Assembly (NCBI RefSeq): GCF_019249295.1
Contig: NZ_JAESDH010000002.1
Location: 233,428 to 297,427 of the forward strand
Origin: Alteromonas antoniana
GTDB taxonomy: Bacteria; Pseudomonadota; Gammaproteobacteria; Enterobacterales; Alteromonadaceae
Direction of reading: 5' to 3'
DNA: 64,000 nt
Both the position numbers and the translations under genes were made by a program. The notes below the pieces were generated by a model. That model did no database searches, had not been told where the DNA came from, and saw only the letters and a list, made by a program, of their open reading frames with translations. Below, piece after piece: positions 9,371-18,188 of this stretch (positions are counted from its first letter, which is position 1; each line of letters opens with the position of its first letter).

Positions 9371-9904
9371 ATGCAGAAAGTGAAACTACCTCATTCGGTC
9401 GACCCGTCCAAAAGTGCGATGAAGCGCTCCGATTATTCGGGCGTGATTGCATCGAAAGATATGGAACGATTGAGCGAAGCAGTTGTCAGTTGTGATGAAT
9501 GGGTGAACGCCGAAGTACAGTTCGAAAAAGACGCGCAGGGTCTTACTGTCTTTCACGGTCATCTGGACACACAGGTAACACTTATCTGTCAACGGTGTAA
9601 TGGGGAGTTTGACTACCCACTGCATGTTGATTTTTGCTACAGTCCGGTGCAGGGACAAGGCGATGTTGACAGCGAAACATTACCCGAAGCTTATGAACCG
9701 GTAGAGGTCAACGACCACGGAGAAGTCAATCTTCTTCAAATTTTTGAAGACGAGTTGATATTGTCCTTACCTATTGTCGCCCTTCATGCAGAGGAGGATT
9801 GCACAGTGAGTGAAGATGATATGCAGTTTGGCGAGATTGAACCGGAACAAGAGCGACCAAACCCTTTCGCGGTTTTGAAAGAACTTAAGCGAGACCAGGA
9901 GTAA
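9371..9904 (+). CDS. yceD: YceD, DUF177 family 23S rRNA accumulation protein
   Basis: A 177-residue protein of the DUF177 family, required for normal 23S rRNA levels in E. coli and plants. The start at 9371 gives MQKVKLPHSVDPSKS, matching E. coli YceD (MQKVKLPLTLDP); the frame is open further upstream but that part is not conserved. CQRCNGEF is the characteristic CxxC, followed by LPEAYEPVEV and a C-terminal ERPNPFAVLKELK. It is followed after three bases by rpmF, an almost universal pairing. No Shine-Dalgarno sequence precedes it and the promoter -10 ends only nine bases upstream, so its message is probably leaderless or nearly so. Confidence 0.95.
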   Translation: MQKVKLPHSVDPSKSAMKRSDYSGVIASKDMERLSEAVVSCDEWVNAEVQFEKDAQGLTVFHGHLDTQVTLICQRCNGEFDYPLHVDFCYSPVQGQGDVDSETLPEAYEPVEVNDHGEVNLLQIFEDELILSLPIVALHAEEDCTVSEDDMQFGEIEPEQERPNPFAVLKELKRDQE

Positions 9905-9907
9905 GTT

Positions 9908-10078
9908 ATGGCAGTACAACAAAATCGTAAAACGCGTTCTAAGCGCGGTATGCGTCGCTCACACGATGCATTGACAGGCGCGACTTTGTCTGTCGATTCA
10001 ACGTCGGGTGAAACACACCGTCGTCACCACGTGACCGCTGACGGTTACTACAAGGGCAAAAAAGTTATCGGTGGCTAA
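9908..10078 (+). CDS. rpmF: 50S ribosomal protein L32
   Basis: A 56-residue basic ribosomal protein, beginning [20 protein letters not shown], which is the L32 signature, and ending [12 protein letters not shown]. It lacks the zinc-binding cysteines found in some L32 paralogues, as in E. coli. It sits three bases after yceD and before plsX, the conserved arrangement that links ribosome and membrane synthesis. Confidence 0.98.
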
Positions 10079-10096
10079 AGGCTGCGGTGACATTCT

Positions 10097-11122
10097 TTGT
10101 CCATGCTAACCATCGCGTTAGATATCATGGGGGGCGATCATGGTCCCCCTGTTATCCTCTCTGCTACCCTCAAAGCAATTCGTAAACACGCCGATTGTCA
10201 TTTTATTTTATGTGGCCAGAATGATGTTATCGAACCGGCACTTAATGATCTGACAGCTCAGGAGCGTGCCCGCGTTACCGTTTCACACTGTGAAGAAGTG
10301 GTTGAAATGGGCGAGGCGCCTACCTCCGCGTTACGTAACAAAAAACAGTCCTCAATGCGTCGTATTCTGGAGTTAGTTGACTCTGGTGAAGCGGATGCGT
10401 GTGTCAGTGCCGGTAACACCGGTGCACTGCTTACCCTTGCATTTTATATTCTCAAAACATTACCCGGTGTCGACCGTCCCGCGCTGGTGTCTGCAATGCC
10501 AACAACAAGCCACCACAAAGTCTTTTTGCTGGATTTGGGCGCGAACGTGAACTGCACGTCAGAGATCTTATTTCAGTATGGGGTAATGGGCTCTGTACTG
10601 GCGAGACAGGTTGCCGGTATTGAGAACCCGAGGGTGGCGTTGCTGAATGTCGGTGAAGAAGACATCAAAGGCAATGCGCAGGTGAAATATGCCGACCAGT
10701 TATTTAAAAACGCAAAAAGTATTAACTATATTGGTTACGTCGAAGGCGACGACATCTTCACCGATTATGCTGATGTCGTGGTAACAGATGGGTTTACCGG
10801 TAATGTGGCACTTAAGTCCAGCGAAGGTCTGGCTAAGCTGGTCATCAACGAAGTGAAACGTCAGTCGCAGCGTAATTTAATGACCCGATTAATGGCCCGG
10901 GTCGCCTTGCCGTTACTAAAAACTATCTACAATAGCGTGAACCCCGACCAGTATAATGGCGCCAGTCTGTTAGGATTGCGCGGCATTGTAGTAAAGAGTC
11001 ACGGGAACGCATCTGCAGATGCCTTCTATTACGCCATTCATCAGGCGATGCAGGAGGCTCAAATGCGGGTTCCGGATAAAATAAAAAATAAGATAGAAAC
11101 GGTATTGTTGGAGCAGCTTTGA
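10097..11122 (+). CDS. plsX: Phosphate acyltransferase PlsX
   Basis: Makes acyl-phosphate from acyl-ACP for phospholipid synthesis; a peripheral membrane enzyme of 341 residues. Family motifs are [10 protein letters not shown] at the N terminus, [17 protein letters not shown] and [13 protein letters not shown]. Two starts are possible: a TTG at 10097 (MSMLTIALD), with GGTGA six bases upstream, and an ATG at 10103. The TTG form matches E. coli length (MTRLTLALD) and I favour it. The stop overlaps the fabH start (TTGA). Confidence 0.95.
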   Translation: MSMLTIALDIMGGDHGPPVILSATLKAIRKHADCHFILCGQNDVIEPALNDLTAQERARVTVSHCEEVVEMGEAPTSALRNKKQSSMRRILELVDSGEADACVSAGNTGALLTLAFYILKTLPGVDRPALVSAMPTTSHHKVFLLDLGANVNCTSEILFQYGVMGSVLARQVAGIENPRVALLNVGEEDIKGNAQVKYADQLFKNAKSINYIGYVEGDDIFTDYADVVVTDGFTGNVALKSSEGLAKLVINEVKRQSQRNLMTRLMARVALPLLKTIYNSVNPDQYNGASLLGLRGIVVKSHGNASADAFYYAIHQAMQEAQMRVPDKIKNKIETVLLEQL

Positions 11123-12084
11123 GCAAATATTCACGATTTATCGGAACCGGCAGTTATTACCCCAGCGACATTCGCACTAACGCAGACTTAGAAGTGATGG
11201 TCGAAACCAGTGACGAATGGATAACTGATCGCACAGGTATTAAAGAACGTCGCATTATTGGTGACGACGAAACTGCCGCTACCATGGGAGCAGAAGCCAG
11301 TAAAAAAGCCATCGAGATGGCAGGCATCGATCCCAAGTCTATAGACATGATTGTCTGTGCCACCACCAGTGGACGTTATGCACTTCCCAGTACAGCATGT
11401 GAAATTCAGCGGATCCTCGATTTAGACGGCATTCCCGCGTTTGATGTCGCTGCAGCCTGTGCGGGTTACTGTTATGCGCTAAGTGTTGCAGACCAGTACA
11501 TCAAATCCGGCATGGCCAAACGCATTCTGGTGATTGGAACCGACTGCTTAAGTCGTTTGATTGATCCGGCTGACCGAACCATGGTTATTCTGTTTGGCGA
11601 TGCTGCCGGCGCGACTATCATAGAAGCCAGTGACGAGCCCGGTATACTCTCTACCCATATTCATGCCGCCGGTTCGTACGGTGATTTATTATATGTGGGT
11701 AACCCCACTCGCGGTGATGAAGCATCGGTGCATGAAAACTGGGGGGTGATGAAGGGAAACGAAGTCTTTAAAGTTGCTGTAACCAAATTGTCTGAAGTGG
11801 TAGAGCAAACACTGGCGGCAAATAATATGCAGAAGTCTGATTTAGACTGGCTGGTGCCCCACCAAGCCAACTTCCGAATCATAAAAGCCACAGCGAAAAA
11901 GCTAAATATGTCGCTGGATCAGGTAGTTATGACGCTGGAAAATTACGGTAATACCTCTGCAGCTACCGTACCCACCGCATTGGATACCGCAATCCGGGAC
12001 GGTCGCATTCAGCGTGGACAGAATCTATTATTAGAAGCATTCGGAGGTGGTTTCGCCTGGGCATCAGCATTGGTGCGTTATTAA
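11119..12084 (+). CDS. fabH: 3-oxoacyl-ACP synthase III (KAS III)
   Basis: Condenses acetyl-CoA with malonyl-ACP to begin fatty acid synthesis; 321 residues. The Cys-His-Asn triad is visible: C114 in [11 protein letters not shown]248 in VPHQANFRI and N278 in ENYGNTS. The C terminus [13 protein letters not shown] is typical. It begins with a TTG that overlaps the plsX stop, so translation is coupled. Confidence 0.97.
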   Translation: MSKYSRFIGTGSYYPSDIRTNADLEVMVETSDEWITDRTGIKERRIIGDDETAATMGAEASKKAIEMAGIDPKSIDMIVCATTSGRYALPSTACEIQRILDLDGIPAFDVAAACAGYCYALSVADQYIKSGMAKRILVIGTDCLSRLIDPADRTMVILFGDAAGATIIEASDEPGILSTHIHAAGSYGDLLYVGNPTRGDEASVHENWGVMKGNEVFKVAVTKLSEVVEQTLAANNMQKSDLDWLVPHQANFRIIKATAKKLNMSLDQVVMTLENYGNTSAATVPTALDTAIRDGRIQRGQNLLLEAFGGGFAWASALVRY

Positions 12085-12130
12085 TCTTTCAGGCAACCTT
12101 CGTGATACAAATAAGAAAAAGGAAAATACT

Positions 12131-13060
12131 ATGACTCGTACAGCCTGTGTGTTCCCTGGACAAGGCTCACAGACCGTTGGCATGCTCAAAGAGCTAGCCG
12201 ACGACTTTCCGGTAGTCACAGACACGTTTAAAGAAGCCTCTGATACCCTCGGCTACGACTTATGGGATCTGGTTCAGCATGATGAAGAGGGGCGACTGAA
12301 TGAAACACATATCACCCAGCCAGCGCTGCTTACAGCGAGTGTTGCGATCTGGCGCGTATTGCAGGAACAAGGGCTACAGGTAGATTATCTTGCCGGTCAC
12401 AGCCTGGGTGAATACTCCGCACTGGTTTGTGGTGGTGCTATGGCGTTTACCGACGCCGTGAAACTGGTTGAGTCTCGAGGTAAATACATGCAACAAGCGG
12501 TGCCTGCAGGCGCCGGTGCGATGTTTGCGATAATTGGTCTTGATGATGCAGCCATTGCAGAGATTTGTCAGCAGACCGCGATAGCGACCGGTGATGTTGT
12601 AGCGCCTGTGAATTTTAACTCGCCTGGACAGGTGGTTATCGCCGGCGAGAAAAATGCTGCGCAGCAGGCTGCCGATGCCTGCAAAGAGGCTGGCGCGAAG
12701 CGCGCATTGCCGTTAGCGGTCAGTGTGCCGTCGCATTGTGAGCTGATGCGTCCTGCTGCTGATCAGTTAGATGATGCGTTGTCATCTATTACGATCAACA
12801 CGCCGAAAATTAATATCGTGAACAATGTTGATGTCAACATTGAAACCGATCCTCAGGCCATAAAAAGTGCGCTGGTACGCCAGCTATACTGTCCGGTACA
12901 GTGGACGCGAACGGTGGAATACCTGGCGTCTGCGGGTGTTGAGCGCGTCATCGAGGTGGGGCCGGGTAAAGTGCTGACAGGTCTGGGTAAGCGAATTGAC
13001 AAGTCACTTGAGTCAGTGGCGGTAAACACGCCGGATTCTGTGTCTGCGTTAAATAAGTAA
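12131..13060 (+). CDS. fabD: Malonyl-CoA:ACP transacylase
   Basis: Loads malonyl groups onto ACP; 309 residues. The N terminus MTRTACVFPGQGSQ is the family signature and fixes the ATG at 12131, preceded by AAGGAAAA; the open frame further upstream is not coding. The nucleophile is S91 in GHSLGEYSAL, with the catalytic His in VPSHCELM. It lies between fabH and fabG in the standard order. Confidence 0.97.
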   Translation: MTRTACVFPGQGSQTVGMLKELADDFPVVTDTFKEASDTLGYDLWDLVQHDEEGRLNETHITQPALLTASVAIWRVLQEQGLQVDYLAGHSLGEYSALVCGGAMAFTDAVKLVESRGKYMQQAVPAGAGAMFAIIGLDDAAIAEICQQTAIATGDVVAPVNFNSPGQVVIAGEKNAAQQAADACKEAGAKRALPLAVSVPSHCELMRPAADQLDDALSSITINTPKINIVNNVDVNIETDPQAIKSALVRQLYCPVQWTRTVEYLASAGVERVIEVGPGKVLTGLGKRIDKSLESVAVNTPDSVSALNK

Positions 13061-13069
13061 GGATTGAGA

Positions 13070-13810
13070 ATGGAACAACTGCAAGGTAAAGTCGCGCTTG
13101 TCACTGGCGCCAGCCGGGGTATTGGTAAAGCGATAGCGACGCAACTGGCAAGTCTGGGTGCTACCGTTATTGGAACGGCAACCAGCGACAAGGGTGCGCA
13201 AGCCATTACCGACTATCTCAGTGAAAAAGGCGGCAAGGGTTTTGCGTTGAATGTGACGGATAAATCCAGTGTTGATGGTGTTCTCAAAGCCATTGCGGAT
13301 GAGTTTGGCAGTATCGACATTCTGGTTAATAATGCCGGTATTACCCGTGACAACCTGCTGATGCGGATGAAAGACGACGAATGGCAGGACATCATTGATA
13401 CCAACCTGACATCAATATTTACCCTGTCAAAAGCTGTACTTCGCGGTATGATGAAGAAACGTTTCGGTCGTATCGTCAACGTTGGTTCAGTTGTCGGAAG
13501 TGCGGGTAACGCCGGTCAGGCTAATTATGCTGCAGCCAAAGCAGGTGTAATTGGTTTTTCTAAGTCTATGGCAAGAGAAGTTGCATCAAGAGGTATTACC
13601 ATCAATGTGGTAGCACCTGGATTTATCGATACAGATATGACAAAAGCACTGACAGATGACCAGCGGGAAGCTATCTTCAAGGATATTCCTGCTAACCGTT
13701 TGGGGCAGCCAGAAGAAATTGCGTCCACGGTAGCTTTTCTGGTGAGTGATGGTGCAGCGTACATTACTGGTGAAACAATCCATGTAAATGGCGGGATGTA
13801 TATGAACTAA
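13070..13810 (+). CDS. fabG: 3-oxoacyl-ACP reductase
   Basis: NADPH-dependent reductase of the elongation cycle; 246 residues of the classical SDR family. It shows TGASRGIGKAIA for cofactor binding, NNAG (87-90) and the catalytic S140, Y153, K157 (YAAAKAG). I chose the ATG at 13070, with AAGGA six bases upstream, rather than a TTG at 13064. It ends the first fab transcription unit; acpP follows after a 199-base control region. Confidence 0.97.
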   Translation: MEQLQGKVALVTGASRGIGKAIATQLASLGATVIGTATSDKGAQAITDYLSEKGGKGFALNVTDKSSVDGVLKAIADEFGSIDILVNNAGITRDNLLMRMKDDEWQDIIDTNLTSIFTLSKAVLRGMMKKRFGRIVNVGSVVGSAGNAGQANYAAAKAGVIGFSKSMAREVASRGITINVVAPGFIDTDMTKALTDDQREAIFKDIPANRLGQPEEIASTVAFLVSDGAAYITGETIHVNGGMYMN

Positions 13811-13899
13811 ATTCGCAAATTGTGCGAATTTAACGTACTTTGGGGTGGTATTTCTCCGAAGTTGAATGTAAAAATAGTAAATTACTGAATTTTGGTCGT

Positions 13900-13916
13900 T
13901 GCTGGTTTGACCAGAA
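13900..13916. promoter_or_regulatory. FadR-like operator upstream of acpP
   Basis: The 17-mer has core CTGGT-TTG-ACCAG (13902-13914). From memory, E. coli FadR boxes such as that of fadBA have CTGGTACGACCAG, so both arms match and only two central bases differ. It lies about 20 bases before the proposed -35, compatible with activation. FadR couples fatty acid synthesis to acyl-CoA levels. Presence of FadR in this organism is not shown by the window. Confidence 0.6.
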
Positions 13917-13935
13917 AATTTGTTTAATCTGGTGC

Positions 13936-13964
13936 TTGCAAGGTACTACCTTGCCAAATAAACT
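13936..13964 (+). promoter_or_regulatory. Candidate acpP promoter
   Basis: -35 TTGCAA (13936-13941), 17-base spacer and -10 TAAACT (13959-13964), placing transcription start near 13971 and leaving a leader of about 40 bases before acpP at 14010. This would give the abundant acyl carrier protein its own transcript. Confidence 0.55.
13938..13954. promoter_or_regulatory. Perfect 8-base inverted repeat over the acpP -35
   Basis: GCAAGGTA (13938-13945) and TACCTTGC (13947-13954) are exact reverse complements around one base. The dyad overlaps the -35 and spacer of the proposed acpP promoter, the position of a repressor operator. A one-base centre makes an RNA hairpin unlikely, which favours a protein-binding site. 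I do not recognise the factor. Confidence 0.5.
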
Positions 13965-14009
13965 AGCGGCACTTTTTATATCTAGTGACGTTAAGGGAAA
14001 CCTAGAATT

Positions 14010-14249
14010 ATGAGTAACATTGAAGAGCGCGTTAAAAAGATCATCGTTGAACAGCTTGGCGTGAAAGAAGAAGAAGTAAAACCAGAAGCTTCATTCGTTG
14101 ACGATTTAGGCGCTGACTCTCTGGACACAGTAGAGTTGGTTATGGCGTTAGAAGAAGAGTTCGATACTGAGATTCCTGACGAAGAAGCAGAAAAAATTAC
14201 TACTGTTCAGTCAGCTATCGACTACATCAACGCTAACAAAGACGCATAA
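14010..14249 (+). CDS. acpP: Acyl carrier protein
   Basis: A small acidic carrier of 79 residues that holds growing acyl chains on a phosphopantetheine arm. The attachment serine is S37 in [36 protein letters not shown] is the usual N terminus. AAGGGA lies upstream of the ATG. It is flanked by its own promoter region and by an intrinsic terminator, so it is probably a strong separate transcription unit within the fab cluster. Confidence 0.99.
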   Translation: MSNIEERVKKIIVEQLGVKEEEVKPEASFVDDLGADSLDTVELVMALEEEFDTEIPDEEAEKITTVQSAIDYINANKDA

Positions 14250-14262
14250 GTCAGGCTTAGCA

Positions 14263-14287
14263 AAAACGGCTCCTTAGGAGCCGTTTT
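14263..14287 (+). terminator. Rho-independent terminator after acpP
   Basis: Arms AAAACGGCTCC (14263-14273) and GGAGCCGTTTT (14277-14287) with a TTA loop; the T run is part of the right arm. It separates acpP from fabF and probably acts as a partial terminator. Confidence 0.85.
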
Positions 14288-14327
14288 CTGTATATAACCT
14301 TCCTTAGTTCCAATGCGAGGGCTTTTT

Positions 14328-15566
14328 GTGACAAAACGTCGCGTAGTGGTTACTGGTCTTGGCATGTTGTCACCTCTGGGTCAGTCTGTTGACGAGACCT
14401 GGCGTCGTCTGCTTGCGGGCGAGAGCGGTATTGGTGATATTACCCATTTCGATTGCAGTAACTATTCCACTCGTTTTGCCGGTCAGGTTAATGATTTTGA
14501 CCCGCAAGATTACATCGAAAAGAAAGAAGCGAAGAAGATGGACCGGTTTATCCAGCTGGGTATTGCAGCGGGTAAACAAGCGTTAGCAGATTCTAAACTG
14601 GAAATTAGTGCCGAAAATGCACACCGTGTGGGTGTGGCAATAGGTTCTGGCATCGGCGGACTTGAGCAAATCGAGATAAACCACCAGAAGTTATTGAACA
14701 GCGGGCCAAAGCGGGTTTCCCCTTTCTTTGTTCCTTCTACCATTACCAACATGATATCCGGCTTTCTTTCGATTATGGAGGGCTTAAAAGGCCCTAACCT
14801 GAATATCGTTACAGCTTGTACTACCGGTGTGCATAATATCGGTGTTGCTGCGCGAACTATCGCGTATGGCGATGCAGATGCGATGCTTGCAGGCGGGGCG
14901 GAAGCGTCCATCACGCCTCTGGGTATTGCCGGCTTTGCGTCAGCGCGAGCATTGTCCTCGCGAAATGATGACCCACAAGCGGCCAGCCGTCCCTGGGATA
15001 AAGATCGTGATGGGTTTGTCATGGGTGAAGGCGCAGGCGTTGTCATGCTGGAAGAGTACGAGTCAGCAGTGGCACGTGGTGCAACCATTTACGGTGAATT
15101 GATTGGCTTTGGTATGAGTGGTGACGCTTACCATATGACATCACCGCCGGAAGACGGTGAAGGTGCTGCTGCATCTATGCTTAATGCAATTAATGACGCT
15201 GGTATTGATGCCAGTGAAATTGGTTATGTCAATGCACATGGCACATCAACACCGGCTGGTGACGTGGCGGAAGTGGCTGCAATTAAACGTGTTTTTAATG
15301 AGCACGCTTATCAGTTGATGGTTAGTTCTACAAAGTCAATGACGGGGCATCTGCTGGGGGCTGCAGGCTCGGTAGAAGCAATATTTACGTTGTTGGCGCT
15401 GCGAGACAAGATGGCGCCGCCTACAATTAATCTTGATTCGCCAGGTGAAGGCTGCGATCTGGACTTTGTGCCGAATAAAGCCAAAGTACTGGCTGCTCCG
15501 ATAGCCTTATGTAACTCCTTTGGATTCGGCGGCACAAATGGCTCGCTGATTTTCAAGCGTAGTTAG
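14328..15566 (+). CDS. fabF: 3-oxoacyl-ACP synthase II (KAS II)
   Basis: Elongating condensing enzyme of 412 residues that also tunes the unsaturated fatty acid ratio with temperature. The nucleophile is C164 in [12 protein letters not shown]; the two catalytic histidines are in [12 protein letters not shown] and [13 protein letters not shown] chose the GTG at 14328: it gives [16 protein letters not shown], matching E. coli FabF, and has GAGGG six bases upstream. The ATG at 14313 would add five residues and would put that GAGGG inside the coding region. It is followed by a strong terminator. Confidence 0.97.
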   Translation: MTKRRVVVTGLGMLSPLGQSVDETWRRLLAGESGIGDITHFDCSNYSTRFAGQVNDFDPQDYIEKKEAKKMDRFIQLGIAAGKQALADSKLEISAENAHRVGVAIGSGIGGLEQIEINHQKLLNSGPKRVSPFFVPSTITNMISGFLSIMEGLKGPNLNIVTACTTGVHNIGVAARTIAYGDADAMLAGGAEASITPLGIAGFASARALSSRNDDPQAASRPWDKDRDGFVMGEGAGVVMLEEYESAVARGATIYGELIGFGMSGDAYHMTSPPEDGEGAAASMLNAINDAGIDASEIGYVNAHGTSTPAGDVAEVAAIKRVFNEHAYQLMVSSTKSMTGHLLGAAGSVEAIFTLLALRDKMAPPTINLDSPGEGCDLDFVPNKAKVLAAPIALCNSFGFGGTNGSLIFKRS

Positions 15567-15582
15567 CGTAAAAGCAAGTAAC

Positions 15583-15617
15583 AAAAAGGCCGCCGGAGCT
15601 TTCCCGCGGCCTTTTTT
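15583..15617 (+). terminator. Rho-independent terminator after fabF
   Basis: AAAAAGGCCGC (15583-15593) pairs with GCGGCCTTTTT (15606-15616), with a partly paired loop and a T run at the end. It closes the fab region, so pabC needs its own promoter. Confidence 0.9.
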
Positions 15618-15688
15618 ATTGGTATCTAAAATGGCGATATCGCAGCGGTTTTGCGCGTTGTTTCAGCCTAGGCGGGACGTTGGCAGGC

Positions 15689-15697
15689 TGTTATACT
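15689..15697 (+). promoter_or_regulatory. Extended -10 promoter of pabC
   Basis: TG (15689-15690), one base, then TATACT (15692-15697) is an extended -10 element; no good -35 is present, which extended -10 promoters can do without. Start would be near 15704, about 36 bases before the proposed pabC AUU. Confidence 0.5.
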
Positions 15698-15739
15698 TCG
15701 ACGTTATTGTGCAAATGATGCATTAAGAAGGACATCAGC

Positions 15740-16558
15740 ATTTCTCACTTTTTTTCAGCGTCAGACCGGGCTGCCAATTATGGCGACGGTGTGTTTACAA
15801 CAATGTCAGTGACAGACGGAAAAGTGGCGTTATATCAGCGCCATTGCCAGCGGTTGGTGCGGGATGCCAAACGGCTCGGCTTACCGCTGGATGAAAAGAC
15901 TATAGCGCGGCGTATTGGTGAGGAAGCCCGTCTTCTTGGCGACGGGGTGTTAAAGCTACTGGTATCAGCAGGCGAGGGTGGCAGAGGTTATGCACGTCCC
16001 GAATTAGTAGCGCCCACGTTGCATTTCACCCACGCTGCTATGCCGGTGCATTATGCTGTACAACAACGAGAGGGTATCATCCTTGGCTGCGCGACATTAC
16101 GGCTGGCCGTTCAGCCAGCGTTGGCTGGCATTAAGCATCTTAATCGACTTGAACAGGTATTGATAAAGCGCGAATTGGCGCAGCAGGATGTCGAGGATTT
16201 GATTGTGCTTGATGCCAACGAGCACGTTGCAGAAGCAACGGCATCAAACGTATTTTGGTATAGTGACGGAACGTGGTTTACGCCAGCACTTGAGCGCTGT
16301 GGGGTGCATGGGGTGATGCGAGAGTTTTTAATAGACTGGTTATTACGCAATGATCAGGAGCTTCGTGTTGGCGACTTCAGACTCAGTGATCTGATTCAGG
16401 CTGAATCAGCTCTGGTGTGCAATGCTCTAATGCCAATTATCCCGCTGCGTGCGTTTACCAGAGATGGTCAACACATCAGCTACTCGAAATCACGGGTAGA
16501 ATCACTTTTTTATGCTGTTCAGTCGGCTTACAAGGATGAGTATGCGCCTGCTAGTTAG
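15740..16558 (+). CDS. pabC: Aminodeoxychorismate lyase, probable AUU start
   Basis: PLP enzyme that splits 4-amino-4-deoxychorismate to p-aminobenzoate for folate; fold type IV, about 272 residues. The conserved N-terminal motif SDRAANYGDGVFTT lies upstream of the first GTG (15791), so the protein must start earlier. The frame is open back only to the TGA at 15716-15718, and no ATG, GTG or TTG lies between. ATT at 15740 has AAGAAGGA seven bases upstream and gives a length close to E. coli PabC (269). Other motifs: AGIKHLNRLEQVL with PLP lysine about K132, and EATASNVFW. It overlaps mltG by 17 bases, in the standard fab-pabC-mltG-tmk-holB order. The assignment is firm; the start is inference. 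Confidence 0.9.
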   Translation: MSHFFSASDRAANYGDGVFTTMSVTDGKVALYQRHCQRLVRDAKRLGLPLDEKTIARRIGEEARLLGDGVLKLLVSAGEGGRGYARPELVAPTLHFTHAAMPVHYAVQQREGIILGCATLRLAVQPALAGIKHLNRLEQVLIKRELAQQDVEDLIVLDANEHVAEATASNVFWYSDGTWFTPALERCGVHGVMREFLIDWLLRNDQELRVGDFRLSDLIQAESALVCNALMPIIPLRAFTRDGQHISYSKSRVESLFYAVQSAYKDEYAPAS

Positions 16559-17561
16559 TGTCTTTTTCATTGTATTACTTGCTGTAGGCGCGTTGTTAAG
16601 CGCTGTTTACTATGTGCACAGTGAAATAAAGCAACCATTGTCAATTACGTCACCTTCCTTGGTCACTATCACATCTGGTCAGGCAGGGATGCAGGTTGTA
16701 AACATGCTCGCCGAGGAAGGTATGACTGACGTGCATCCTCTGGTCACTAAGGTATGGTTAAAGTTTTTCGCTCCTGAGCGCGGGCCAAAAGCCGGTACCT
16801 ATCAACTGACACCGGGGATGAGTTTACAGCAAGCTTATCAGCATTTTGTACAGGGTGATGAATTTCAATTTGACGTCAGCCTGATAGAGGGACTGACATT
16901 CCGCCAGTGGCTGGAGATTTTGCGCTCAAATGAGTATATCGATTTTGATGTGGACAACACGCAAATCTCGAAAATCGTGTCTGCGTGGCCTGCGTCTGAA
17001 TTTGGTGAGGCGACCTCGCCCGAAGGCCTTTTCCTCGCTGACACTTATCATTTTACTGCCAACACCAGCGCCAGCGTGATCCTGAACCGAGCAATGCAGG
17101 CGATGGCTGACTATTTGCGCAGCAACTGGCCATCCCGTGCCGTCGATTTACCACTGTCATCAGCTTATGAAGCGCTGATCCTTGCCTCTATTATTGAGAA
17201 GGAAACCGGTGTCGCTTATGAGCGTCCGAAGATTGCGGGTGTATTCGTTAACCGGTTAAACAAAAATATGCGATTGCAAACCGACCCTACCGTTATCTAC
17301 GGCATAGGAGAAGGCTTTGATGGCAATATTACCCGGGCACACTTAAAACAAAAAACACCGTACAATACGTATGTTATTAATGGCTTGCCGCCGACGCCAA
17401 TTGCAATGGCAGGTAAACCCGCCATTGATGCTGCACTGCAACCATTGCCAACCGATGCGTTGTATTTCGTCTCACGAGGAGACGGCACACATCAGTTTTC
17501 CACCAATCTGGAGGATCATAACAGTGCGGTTTACCAATATCAGATTAAAAAGCAGGATTGA
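16542..17561 (+). CDS. mltG: Endolytic murein transglycosylase MltG
   Basis: Cuts nascent glycan strands and is thought to terminate peptidoglycan polymerisation; 339 residues, anchored in the inner membrane by one segment (about 2-24) with the rest periplasmic. A LysM-like region precedes the YceG catalytic domain, whose glutamate is E219 in SIIEKETGVAYERP, followed by VNRLNKNMRLQTDPTVIYG. I chose ATG 16542 because AAGGATGAG precedes it and it leads straight into the membrane segment. It overlaps the end of pabC. Confidence 0.95.
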   Translation: MRLLVSVFFIVLLAVGALLSAVYYVHSEIKQPLSITSPSLVTITSGQAGMQVVNMLAEEGMTDVHPLVTKVWLKFFAPERGPKAGTYQLTPGMSLQQAYQHFVQGDEFQFDVSLIEGLTFRQWLEILRSNEYIDFDVDNTQISKIVSAWPASEFGEATSPEGLFLADTYHFTANTSASVILNRAMQAMADYLRSNWPSRAVDLPLSSAYEALILASIIEKETGVAYERPKIAGVFVNRLNKNMRLQTDPTVIYGIGEGFDGNITRAHLKQKTPYNTYVINGLPPTPIAMAGKPAIDAALQPLPTDALYFVSRGDGTHQFSTNLEDHNSAVYQYQIKKQD

Positions 17562-17570
17562 TTCGCGAGT

Positions 17571-18188
17571 ATGTCCGGAAAATTTATCGTTGTAGAAGGG
17601 CTCGAAGGTGCCGGGAAAAGTTCGGTCATCTCTTTGATTGTAGAAACGCTGCGGGAGAGGGGACTAACGGTAGAGCAAACCCGTGAGCCTGGTGGCACAC
17701 CGATGGCGGAAGCCATCAGAGAATGTGTCAAACATGACTGGGAAGAGCAGGTTGCCGAGGAAACTGAACTCATGCTGATGTATGCAGCGCGGGTGCAGTT
17801 GCTGACAAATCGCATTAAGCCAGCGTTAGCACAAGGTCACTGGGTTGTGGGTGATCGCCATGACTTGTCTTCACAGGCTTATCAGGGAGGCGGACGTGGC
17901 ATCGACGCTAACACCATGCGTGCTCTGAGCGATGTCGCATTAAAAGGGTTTAAACCCGATCTGACCTTGTACCTGGACGTTGAACCTGCTACCGGATTGG
18001 CAAGAGCAAGAGGACGCGGTGAACTGGATCGGATTGAACAGGCTGGTCTTGCCTTTTTTGAGCGGACCCGCGCGCGGTATCTGGATTTAGCAGCGAACGA
18101 CGATCGAATCATTACCATTGATGCCATGCAGCAGATGTCAGCCGTTCACGACAGTGTCCGCCAAACTATAGAGCATTATATTGCATGA
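17571..18188 (+). CDS. tmk: Thymidylate kinase
   Basis: Phosphorylates dTMP to dTDP; 205 residues. The P-loop is [11 protein letters not shown] (8-18), the DR(H/Y) motif is [12 protein letters not shown], and the LID is ARGRGELDR, with arginine in the P-loop replaced as in the E. coli-type enzymes. Its stop overlaps the holB start (ATGA). Confidence 0.97.
   Translation: MSGKFIVVEGLEGAGKSSVISLIVETLRERGLTVEQTREPGGTPMAEAIRECVKHDWEEQVAEETELMLMYAARVQLLTNRIKPALAQGHWVVGDRHDLSSQAYQGGGRGIDANTMRALSDVALKGFKPDLTLYLDVEPATGLARARGRGELDRIEQAGLAFFERTRARYLDLAANDDRIITIDAMQQMSAVHDSVRQTIEHYIA

Noticed and set aside
13070..15566. Possible duplicated condensing or reductase genes in the fab block
   Set aside because: Each fab gene is present once with its own signature motifs; no duplication.
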